Positions 1 to 6,051 of a stretch of DNA of 18,776 nucleotides are shown in pieces. The first letter of the stretch is position 1; the number at the start of each line of letters is the position of its first letter. The DNA is from an uncultured Bacilli bacterium. Lineage in GTDB: Bacteria; Bacillota_I; Bacilli_A; RF39; UBA660. The notes under the pieces were generated by a model. The model made no database searches. It was given only the letters and a program-made list of their open reading frames with translations, and was not told where the DNA came from. Position numbers and translations under genes: made by a program. Where the stretch lies: contig CALVVP010000021.1 in the NCBI GenBank assembly GCA_944363895.1, forward strand, positions 1 through 18,776, written 5' to 3'.

Positions 1-629
1 GTATTATCTTTTAAAAATTGACTACGATATTCAACTAAATATTTTTTAACAAAATAAATTGCATAATCTCCCACCGGAATAATTCTTTCCTTACTTCCCT
101 TACCTAAAGTTCTAATTAAATCCATATCTAAATCTAAATCATTTAGTTTTAAATTAACTAATTCACTAACTCTTAAACCAGTGGCATACATCAGTTCCAA
201 CATAGCTTTATTGCGGTAACTATATTTATCGACTAAATCGATATCCAATAGATTTTTAACTTCATCATAAGATAACACTTTCGGTAGTGTTTTTCTTAAA
301 CGCGGTGGTTCGATATAATCCATTGGATCAGTTACAAAATGATTAGAAACAACTAAAAATTTATAAAATGTTCTTAAAACAGAAATATTATGATTAATTG
401 AACTGGTAGCTAATTGTTGTTCTCTTAAATATTTAGTATAATTCATAATATCTTTTCTTTTGATTTCATCGATATTTAAGTGATTCTTAACGACATATTC
501 ATAATATTTATATAGATCATTCATATAAGAATCGATTGTTTCGTTACTATATTTTTTATCGATTAATAAATAGGTTTTAAATTCTAAAGCTTTATCGTTA
601 AATTTATCTTTATTTGGTTCAAATTTCAT
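1..629 (-). CDS. xerD: Tyrosine site-specific recombinase, XerD-like (3' part outside window)
   Basis: About 209 N-terminal residues are present; the C-terminus runs off the window. Xer recombinases resolve chromosome dimers at dif with FtsK; plasmid or element integrases share the fold. Visible parts are an N-terminal SAM-like core-binding domain (residues about 10-95, with 'SINHNISVLRTFYKFL') and the start of the catalytic domain with 'YATGLRVSEL', whose Arg is the first catalytic residue, and 'GKGSKERIIPVG' with the beta-hairpin Lys. The HxxR and Tyr motifs lie beyond the edge, so activity cannot be confirmed. The start ATG (627-629) has the ribosome site AGGTGAG three bases upstream. It is divergent from rarA. 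XerD versus XerC or another integrase is not settled; the housekeeping setting favours Xer. Confidence 0.85.
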   Translation of the reverse strand, partial: MKFEPNKDKFNDKALEFKTYLLIDKKYSNETIDSYMNDLYKYYEYVVKNHLNIDEIKRKDIMNYTKYLREQQLATSSINHNISVLRTFYKFLVVSNHFVTDPMDYIEPPRLRKTLPKVLSYDEVKNLLDIDLVDKYSYRNKAMLELMYATGLRVSELVNLKLNDLDLDMDLIRTLGKGSKERIIPVGDYAIYFVKKYLVEYRSQFLKDN

Positions 630-644
630 AATCTCACCTATTTA

Positions 645-653
645 ATTATACCA
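645..653 (-). promoter_or_regulatory. Extended -10 promoter of the xerD-like gene
   Basis: TATAAT (645-650, minus strand) is preceded by TGG, an extended -10. No good -35 is visible. The spacing is TATAAT-N6-GGTGAG-N3-ATG, so transcription would start at the ribosome binding site. Confidence 0.65.
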
Positions 654-659
654 TAATTA

Positions 660-688
660 TTGAATTTTTATTATTTTTTGATAAAATA
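660..688 (+). promoter_or_regulatory. rarA promoter
   Basis: TTGAAT (660-665), 17 bases, TAAAAT (683-688) with TGA just upstream of the -10. The predicted start site is about base 695, at the GGTGAT that serves as the ribosome site for ATG 704. This rules out the upstream ATGs at 692 and 698 as natural starts. The -35 overlaps the region the divergent xerD promoter would use. Confidence 0.65.
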
Positions 689-703
689 TTAATGGTGATG
701 GAA

Positions 704-1912
704 ATGGAACCTTTAGCAATTATTTTAAGACCAAAAAAACTAAGTGATATTGTCGGGCAACAACACTTAATTGGCGAAAATAAAATATTATCTAATTTAG
801 TTAAAAATAAACATATATTTTCGATGATTTTATATGGTAAACCTGGTATTGGCAAAACTAGTATTGCTAATGCGATTGTGAATGAATTAGATAGTAAATA
901 TATTTTTTTAAACGCTGTTATTAATAATAAAAAGGACTTTGATATAGCGATTGAAGAAGCTAAAGCCAACAATGGCTTAATTATCATTATGGATGAAATA
1001 CATAGGCTAAATAAAGATAAACAAGATTTATTATTACCATATTTAGAAAATGGTTTAGTGACTTTAATTGGTTTAACTACTTCGAATCCTTATCATAAAA
1101 TCAATCCAGCTATTAGAAGCCGCTGTCAAATATTTGAATTAAAAGAATTAGCTGATGAAGATATATTATTAGCTTTAAAAAAAGGTGTCGATTATTTCAA
1201 AGATATGCAAATTGATGAAGAAAGCTTAAACTATATTGTTAAATTAGCCGGCGGTGATTTAAGGTTTGCCTATAACTTATTAGAAGTAGCTTATTATTCA
1301 ACTAATGATAAAATCGTTAATATTGAACAAATAAAAAAAATTAATAGTAAACCGGTTTTCTTCCACGATAAAAATGAAGATGGTCACTATGATGTCTTAT
1401 CCGCTTTTCAAAAGTCGATTAGAGGTAGTGATGTTAATGCCAGTTTACATTATTTAGCCAGACTAATTGAAGCCGAAGATTTAGATAGTATCTTTAGAAG
1501 AATGTCAGTCATTGCCTATGAAGACATTGGTTTAGCTAATCCATCGATGGGACCCAAGGTAGATGCGGCAATTAATGCTTGTGAAAGATTAGGTTTACCA
1601 GAAGCCAGAATTCCTTTAGCTAGTGTCGTAATTGAATTAGCTTTATCGCCTAAATCTAATTCTGCTATCAGTGCTTTAGATAATGCTTTAAATGATATCA
1701 GAAGTGGTAATACAGGCAATGTCCCGAATCATATTAAAACTACTTCTAAAGATTACAAATACCCGCATAATTATCCGAATGCTTTTGTTAAACAACAATA
1801 TTTACCCGACAAACTAAAAAATAGGAAATATTATCAACCGAAAACAACGAGTAAATATGAAATTAGTTTAAAAAGTGTTTATGATAAAATAAATAAAATG
1901 CAAGATGAATAA
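704..1912 (+). CDS. rarA: Replication-associated recombination protein A (AAA+ ATPase)
   Basis: RarA/MgsA/Mgs1 is a clamp-loader-like AAA+ ATPase that acts at stalled replication forks on single-stranded DNA ends. The protein has 402 residues from ATG 704, close to family length. It opens with the family-typical 'RPKKLSDIVGQQHLIG'. Walker A is GKPGIGKT (residues 45-52), Walker B is IIIMDEIH (about 93-100), and sensor 1 'TTSNP' and the arginine-finger 'AIRSRC' follow. The C-terminal tetramerisation half contains 'FRRMSVIAYEDIGLANP'. I chose ATG 704 because the 692 and 698 ATGs lie in the ribosome site and around the predicted transcription start, and because 'MEPLAIILRPKK' matches the usual family N-terminus. 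It is monocistronic, with its terminator overlapping the last codons. Confidence 0.95.
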   Translation: MEPLAIILRPKKLSDIVGQQHLIGENKILSNLVKNKHIFSMILYGKPGIGKTSIANAIVNELDSKYIFLNAVINNKKDFDIAIEEAKANNGLIIIMDEIHRLNKDKQDLLLPYLENGLVTLIGLTTSNPYHKINPAIRSRCQIFELKELADEDILLALKKGVDYFKDMQIDEESLNYIVKLAGGDLRFAYNLLEVAYYSTNDKIVNIEQIKKINSKPVFFHDKNEDGHYDVLSAFQKSIRGSDVNASLHYLARLIEAEDLDSIFRRMSVIAYEDIGLANPSMGPKVDAAINACERLGLPEARIPLASVVIELALSPKSNSAISALDNALNDIRSGNTGNVPNHIKTTSKDYKYPHNYPNAFVKQQYLPDKLKNRKYYQPKTTSKYEISLKSVYDKINKMQDE

Positions 1913-1931
1913 ATTTATCTTGTATTTTTTT
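1901..1931 (+). terminator. rarA intrinsic terminator
   Basis: A 9-bp stem (CAAGATGAA / TTTATCTTG with one G-T pair), loop TAAA, then a run of T. The stem includes the last codons and the TAA stop of rarA, so there is virtually no 3' UTR. Confidence 0.8.
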
Positions 1932-1947
1932 AAAAATAAGCCATATT
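1920..1947 (+). promoter_or_regulatory. Candidate promoter of the FAD-Rieske gene
   Basis: TTGTAT (1920-1925) and a weak -10, CATATT (1942-1947), 16 bases apart, placed six bases before GGTGAG. The -35 sits inside the rarA terminator. The -10 matches consensus poorly, so this rests mainly on position. Confidence 0.35.
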
Positions 1948-1962
1948 AATAGTGGTGAGAAT

Positions 1963-3381
1963 ATGCAAAAACAAAGTATTTGGTTAAAAGATTTTAAAAA
2001 TAATGTAACTGTTTTAGATAAAGATATCGATTGTGATGTCTTAATAATTGGAGCCGGAATAACCGGATTAAGTACGGCTTATCATTTGCTAAATAATAAT
2101 TTAAAAGTAGTCGTAGTTGATAAAGATGAAATCGGTAACGATGTCACGGCAAGAACGACTGGTAAAATAACTTATTTACAAGAATTAATCTATACGAGAT
2201 TAAAAAAAGAACTAAATGAAGAAGTAAGTAAAAAATATTTAGAATCACAATTAGAAGCGATTGATATTTTAATTAATATCATCAAAAAAGAAAAAATCGA
2301 ATGTGATTTAGAACAAGTTAAATCTTTTGTTTTTACTAAAGATAAAAAAGAACTAACAAAATTAAAAAAGGAAAAAGAATTATTAGAACAATTTGGGATT
2401 AATGTTTTAGATTATAATAATGCAATTGGGGTTAATGATACTTATGTCTTTCATCCGATTAAATATTTAATGAAATTAAAAGAAATTATTTTAAATAATA
2501 ATGTTGCAATTTATGAAAAAACTAATATTATTGAAATAAAAAAAGAAGATGAATTTATTTGTTTAACAGAAAATAACAAGATTAAAGCTAAAAAAGTTGT
2601 TTTAGCTTGTCATTACCCTTTTTTCTTATTTCCTCTTCTTTTCCCGATTAAAGGACATATAGAAAAATCATATATTGCAGCGATTCAAAGTAAAAATCGT
2701 CAAATGTCGATGATAAATACTAAAATACCAACCATATCTTTAAGATATCATAATGATTATATGATTTATTTAAATAATTCCCATCCTATTTCTACTAATA
2801 ATAATGACCAAGATAATTTTAACAACTTAATCAATACCACTAAAAAACTAGGCGAAATTGCTTATATTTGGTCTAATCACGATATAATTACCGTAGATCA
2901 TTTACCAATTATAAGCCAAATAACTGATGATTTATTAATCGGCACCGGTTATAATACTTGGGGAATGACTAATGGTAGTTTAGCTGGTAAAATATTAAGC
3001 GACATCGTTTTAAATAAAAAAAACAAATATATTAAATTATTTTCTTTAAAACGCCATAAATCCTTAAATACATTTGTCAATATTTTAGTTGAAATTTTAA
3101 GAAATGGTAAAAGTTATACAATGAATAAAATCAGCAAAGATAAAAATTGGTATTCAGCTAATTTAGAATTCCAAAAAATCAATGATAAAGATATAGCTAT
3201 ATACACTGATGATAATAATAAAAAACACATTGTCTATAACAAATGTCCCCATTTAGGTTGTAGTTTAATTTTTAATGAATTTGAAAAAACATGGGATTGC
3301 CCATGTCATGGTTCGAAATTTGATATTGATGGTAAATGTTTAAGAGGGCCTAGTAAATATAACATATCTTACAAAAAATAA
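1963..3381 (+). CDS. FAD-dependent oxidoreductase with C-terminal Rieske [2Fe-2S] domain
   Basis: The 472-residue protein joins two domains. The N-terminal DAO-type FAD domain has the dinucleotide-binding GAGITG (30-35) followed by the 'VVVVDKD' acidic strand and 'TARTTGKIT'. The C-terminal Rieske domain has Cys428-x-His430 and Cys446-x2-His449 as cluster ligands, plus Cys433 and Cys448 in the positions of the stabilising disulfide. The architecture resembles Bacillus YhfW; substrate and physiological partner are unknown. No signal peptide is seen, so it is probably cytoplasmic. The start ATG has GGTGAG three bases before it. It is a single gene between the rarA terminator and a bidirectional terminator shared with pdaC. 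The Rieske domain ends about 20 residues after its second motif, a compact form. Confidence 0.9.
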   Translation: MQKQSIWLKDFKNNVTVLDKDIDCDVLIIGAGITGLSTAYHLLNNNLKVVVVDKDEIGNDVTARTTGKITYLQELIYTRLKKELNEEVSKKYLESQLEAIDILINIIKKEKIECDLEQVKSFVFTKDKKELTKLKKEKELLEQFGINVLDYNNAIGVNDTYVFHPIKYLMKLKEIILNNNVAIYEKTNIIEIKKEDEFICLTENNKIKAKKVVLACHYPFFLFPLLFPIKGHIEKSYIAAIQSKNRQMSMINTKIPTISLRYHNDYMIYLNNSHPISTNNNDQDNFNNLINTTKKLGEIAYIWSNHDIITVDHLPIISQITDDLLIGTGYNTWGMTNGSLAGKILSDIVLNKKNKYIKLFSLKRHKSLNTFVNILVEILRNGKSYTMNKISKDKNWYSANLEFQKINDKDIAIYTDDNNKKHIVYNKCPHLGCSLIFNEFEKTWDCPCHGSKFDIDGKCLRGPSKYNISYKK

Positions 3382-3403
3382 TGCCACAATGACATTATTT
3401 TTT
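3373..3403. terminator. Bidirectional terminator between convergent genes
   Basis: Perfect 11-bp inverted repeat AAAAAATAATG / CATTATTTTTT with a 9-base loop. The A-run and T-run serve both directions. It contains the stop codons of both the FAD-Rieske gene (TAA ending 3381) and pdaC (3395-3397). Confidence 0.85.
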
Positions 3404-4759
3404 CATGCTGAAATATGATGTTTGATAATCTAAATCGATTCCTCTTAACTCCGCCATTTCCGTAATAGTAACAAAAGCATATCCTTCTTTTTCTAATTCT
3501 TCCATAGCTAATAAGGCGCCTTCCACTGAACTTTTATAAATATCATGAACTAAAACTATAGCACCATCATGAGCATGTTCAATTATTTCATTAGTAATTC
3601 TATTTTTATTTTTATATTTCCAATCTAATGGATCAATATTCCATAAAATAACATGCATATTAGCTAATTCTTTACCATGACTAGTTAAATTACCATATGG
3701 TGGCCTTAATAAAGTTGGACTAACCCCAATTACTTCTTTGATTTTTTCATTAGTTCTTTTTACTTCATCAATAATATTTACATCGTCTAATAAATTTAAG
3801 TTTCGATGATTATAAGTGTGACTACCAATATCATTACCTTGTAAGTAAGCGCGTTTTAAAACATCTTGATTATTATCTACTCTACTACCTAAAACAAAGA
3901 AAGTTACTCGTGCATTATATTTATCTAAATTATCTAATAAATAATTAGTATTACTAGTACTTGGGCCATCATCAAAAGTAAAAGCGATTAATTTTTTATC
4001 TTTAAATTGTGATAAATCACGAATATTAGGAACTTCTTTCGCAACCGTTTCATCTTTAGTTGTATCACGGTATTGTTCTTTTAAATATTTATTGATATCT
4101 TCATAAGGAATAACAATATTAACTTCCCCATCAGCCCAAGATGATACTTGATAAGGTGGGAACATAATTTCTAAACCATCATCGGTAAATTTAAAATGGC
4201 GATAATTATCGATTGTTGGGGCAGTACCTCTTTTGACCCATAATTCATCAAATTGTTTATCTTCATTATTTAATTGCATTACATAATAATAAGCTAAATT
4301 AGTCATCTGTTTAAATGAATCCTCATCTTGAAAAAAATATTTTAAATCGACAAATTCTTTGGTTTCATTATCCCAATATAAACTTTCATCATCTCTAATG
4401 TAATGAGCACCACCAGTATAAGAATATGTCAGCATATTAACATAAGTAATACCTTTCCTTTCACTACTAGTAACATTTAAATTAAAATCATATTTAGAAT
4501 GTTCTAAATCTTCAGATTTTTTTACTATTTTCATAAATTCTTGTTGCTGATTATTGATATATTCTTCCACTTTTTCTTTGATTTTTTTATTTTTAAAATT
4601 AGGATAATCGATTTTTAGGTCATAATGATCCGTACTTTCTAAAATATGTTTTTCCTCTTTATTATCTGCAGAAATAAAAACTAATGAAGCACTAAAAAAT
4701 ATGATTAATGATAAAGTTAATAAAGCTATTTTTCCTCTTTTATTCAATTTTCTTTTCAT
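3395..4759 (-). CDS. pdaC: Membrane-anchored peptidoglycan/polysaccharide deacetylase, PdaC-like
   Basis: Predicted extracellular metal-dependent deacetylase that removes acetyl groups from N-acetylated cell-wall sugars. Of 454 residues, 1-11 are basic and 12-31 form a membrane anchor or signal segment. Residues about 45-230 look like the DUF4163/DUF3298 domain ('GGAHY', 'PPYQVSSWADG', 'IPYEDI'). Residues 255-440 are a NodB-fold catalytic domain: TFDDGPS (Asp263, Asp264), SHTYNH (metal His314, His318), RPPYG (Arg352), DPLDW (Asp376) and LVHD (His405), so all catalytic motifs are intact. Domain order and length match B. subtilis PdaC; the exact sugar substrate is inferred. I prefer ATG 4759; a TTG at 4774 would add five residues, but its upstream context is poor. 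The gene is monocistronic. Confidence 0.9.
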   Translation of the reverse strand: MKRKLNKRGKIALLTLSLIIFFSASLVFISADNKEEKHILESTDHYDLKIDYPNFKNKKIKEKVEEYINNQQQEFMKIVKKSEDLEHSKYDFNLNVTSSERKGITYVNMLTYSYTGGAHYIRDDESLYWDNETKEFVDLKYFFQDEDSFKQMTNLAYYYVMQLNNEDKQFDELWVKRGTAPTIDNYRHFKFTDDGLEIMFPPYQVSSWADGEVNIVIPYEDINKYLKEQYRDTTKDETVAKEVPNIRDLSQFKDKKLIAFTFDDGPSTSNTNYLLDNLDKYNARVTFFVLGSRVDNNQDVLKRAYLQGNDIGSHTYNHRNLNLLDDVNIIDEVKRTNEKIKEVIGVSPTLLRPPYGNLTSHGKELANMHVILWNIDPLDWKYKNKNRITNEIIEHAHDGAIVLVHDIYKSSVEGALLAMEELEKEGYAFVTITEMAELRGIDLDYQTSYFSMKK

Positions 4760-4817
4760 TTTATCAACATCCAAACTACTAAATAATATAATTAATATTT
4801 CAAAATAATTACTATTT

Positions 4818-4845
4818 AGTATACCAGAAAAAGAATCTAATATAA
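4818..4845 (-). promoter_or_regulatory. pdaC promoter
   Basis: TATACT (4818-4823) with TGG immediately upstream (extended -10), and a weak TTATAT -35 (4840-4845) 16 bases away. The leader to ATG 4759 is about 50 bases and AT-rich. Confidence 0.55.
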
Positions 4846-4891
4846 ATTATTTTATCATATTAATTGCTACTTGACATTTGATTTGACATTT

Positions 4892-4960
4892 TTAAAATTT
4901 AATCCAATATTTCCTCTTGGTCTTTAAAACAATTGTGTTATTAAATTTTCGATATTCCAT
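4892..4960 (-). pseudogene. 5' remnant of a PPC/DUF296-like DNA-binding protein gene
   Basis: A 22-codon reading frame with a good ribosome site (AAGGAAGG, eight bases before ATG) and a TATAAT at 4982-4987. It begins MEYRKFNNTIVLK, which resembles the start of PPC-domain (DUF296) proteins as I recall them. The frame then goes into 'TKRKYWIKF' and stops. One frame over, the same bases read DQEEILD, resembling the 'DKGEEI' that normally follows, as expected from a one-base frameshift. The rest of the gene is absent. Family assignment rests on about 20 residues; a chance small ORF remains possible. Confidence 0.4.
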
Positions 4961-4987
4961 ATATTATTACCTTCCTTTAAAATTATA

Positions 4988-5030
4988 AGAAAAAAAGAAT
5001 AATTAATTATATATTTTAATTACTCTTTTT
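4988..5030 (-). terminator. tRNA-Pro terminator
   Basis: A 12-bp AT-rich stem (AAAGAGTAATTA / TAATTATTCTTT, one G-T pair) followed by a T-run on the minus strand, about eight bases after the CCA end of the tRNA. Confidence 0.7.
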
Positions 5031-5037
5031 AATTATT

Positions 5038-5116
5038 TGGTCGGAGTAATAGGATTTGAACCTACGACCTCTAGTTCCCGAAACTAGTGTTCTAAACCAA
5101 GCTGAACTACACTCCG
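5038..5116 (-). tRNA. tRNA-Pro (anticodon CGG), CCA encoded
   Basis: A full cloverleaf can be folded. The acceptor is CGGAGTG / TACTCCG with the C1-G72 pair typical of bacterial tRNA-Pro, and discriminator A73 is followed by an encoded CCA (5038-5040). The D-stem is GTTC/GAAC. The anticodon stem CTAGT/ACTAG encloses loop TTCGGGA, giving anticodon CGG (codon CCG). The variable loop is AGGTC and the T-arm GTAGG-TTCAAAT-CCTAT. All stems pair, with only G-T wobbles. A CGG isoacceptor is notable in such an AT-rich genome, where a TGG tRNA normally reads all proline codons. Confidence 0.93.
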
Positions 5117-5137
5117 ATTAAAATAAAATCATTATAT

Positions 5138-5166
5138 ATATTATCACTAGTTTGGTCATTAGTCAA
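5138..5166 (-). promoter_or_regulatory. tRNA-Pro promoter
   Basis: TTGACT (5161-5166), exactly 17 bases, TAATAT (5138-5143) with TGA before the -10. The predicted start is about 14 bases before the mature tRNA 5' end. Confidence 0.75.
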
Positions 5167-5176
5167 TTTGATTATT

Positions 5177-5197
5177 AAAAAAAGCTATTAACTAGCT
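5177..5197 (-). terminator. Terminator of the XRE regulator gene
   Basis: Short stem AGCTA/TAGCT around a 5-base loop, then a run of seven T on the minus strand. It overlaps the last codons and stop of the regulator and lies about ten bases from the tRNA -35. Confidence 0.6.
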
Positions 5198-5955
5198 ACT
5201 TTTCTTGATTGAATCTCAGCAATTTTTTCAAACACTTCCGTCGCATTAGCTTCATTGATTTCTGTATATCCCAATTCTTTTAATGCTTGCACTTTAACAG
5301 TATTTAATTCCATTGTCCGACTCATTTTTTCTTCAATTTTATGTTCAATTTGAGCGACGAATCTTTCGTGAGAAGCGGCAATTTTATTTTTAGAAGCGCC
5401 TCCCCCATTATATAAAGAGAATGCGGAAAATAAAATTGCTTCAAAAATAAATTGTTGTTCCTCATTGAAAACAAATTCCGTTGGTTTAGTAAAACCAGCA
5501 GCTTTGGAAACATAACCCAAAATATATTTTAATTCTTTAGAATTATCGATAGATTGTAGATAATGATATAAATATAACAATATGTAATATCCTTCGATAT
5601 TGTTTTCATCTTCAATTCGTTCTTTCAATAATTCGACAATATCTTGAAGTAAAATCTTTTGCTTTTTTCCTAAACCTTCAAACAAATTGTTATTATCAGA
5701 ACTTTCTTTACACAAAGAATTTAAGCGATTATCAACCTCATAAATATAATCTGTCGTTATTTTAATTTTATTTATCTCTTCTGGTGATTTTACTCCTAAC
5801 AAATTTAATAATAATACTTTTTTATCTTTAGGCCATTTATTAATGCTATCCAATTCCAAATAATTGTATATCATCTGTCGAGATACACCTAAAAATTTTG
5901 CTAATTTGACTTTGGAAATGCCAAGTTCATGTAATATTTCATTTAATTTATCCAT
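5188..5955 (-). CDS. XRE-family HTH regulator, probable antitoxin of the AbiEii-like gene
   Basis: 255 residues. Residues about 8-60 form a Cro/C1-type helix-turn-helix: 'SKVKLAKFLGVSRQMIYNYL', where KLAKFLGVSRQMIYNYL carries the two HTH helices. The remaining 190 residues are helical, charged and unfamiliar to me, without membrane segments. The start ATG has a strong GGAGGG site eight bases upstream, the only classical one among nearby genes. It lies 81 bases downstream of the toxin-like gene but behind that gene's terminator, and has its own consensus promoter with a near-palindrome over the -35, suggesting autoregulation. The antitoxin role is inferred from adjacency; it does not look like the classical AbiEi winged-helix antitoxin. 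Confidence 0.75.
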   Translation of the reverse strand: MDKLNEILHELGISKVKLAKFLGVSRQMIYNYLELDSINKWPKDKKVLLLNLLGVKSPEEINKIKITTDYIYEVDNRLNSLCKESSDNNNLFEGLGKKQKILLQDIVELLKERIEDENNIEGYYILLYLYHYLQSIDNSKELKYILGYVSKAAGFTKPTEFVFNEEQQFIFEAILFSAFSLYNGGGASKNKIAASHERFVAQIEHKIEEKMSRTMELNTVKVQALKELGYTEINEANATEVFEKIAEIQSRKVAS

Positions 5956-5976
5956 TTCGTTAACCCTCCTATAATC

Positions 5977-6005
5977 ATTTTATCACATTCTTGTCAATTG
6001 TCAAG
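5977..6005 (-). promoter_or_regulatory. Promoter and candidate operator of the XRE regulator
   Basis: TTGACA (5999-6004), 16 bases, TAAAAT (5977-5982) with TGA before it. A 16-base near-palindrome, CTTGACAATTGACAAG (5990-6005), with seven of eight symmetric pairs, covers the -35. It is a natural binding site for the encoded HTH dimer (inference). Confidence 0.65.
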
Positions 6006-6020
6006 TGTAAATAAAAAGTA

Positions 6021-6051
6021 TATTAAAAAAATTAGATATCTATCTAATTTT
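6021..6051 (-). terminator. Terminator between toxin-like gene and regulator
   Basis: Perfect 10-bp stem AAAATTAGAT/ATCTAATTTT with a 4-base loop and T-run. The toxin-like gene's last codons and TAG stop lie inside the hairpin. It should insulate the two genes. Confidence 0.8.

Noticed and set aside
692..703. ATG 692 as the rarA start
   Set aside because: The predicted transcription start is about base 695 and GGTGAT is the ribosome site for ATG 704, whose product matches the family N-terminus.
646..987. Minus-strand ORF of 113 codons over the start of rarA
   Set aside because: It is antisense to the conserved RarA Walker A region, hydrophobic only because of the AT-rich complement, and has no ribosome site.
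4871..4891. Direct repeat TTGACATTT at 4871-4879 and 4883-4891, possibly a -35 or regulator site
   Set aside because: No -10 or gene follows on the plus strand, and two short copies in AT-rich DNA are weak evidence.
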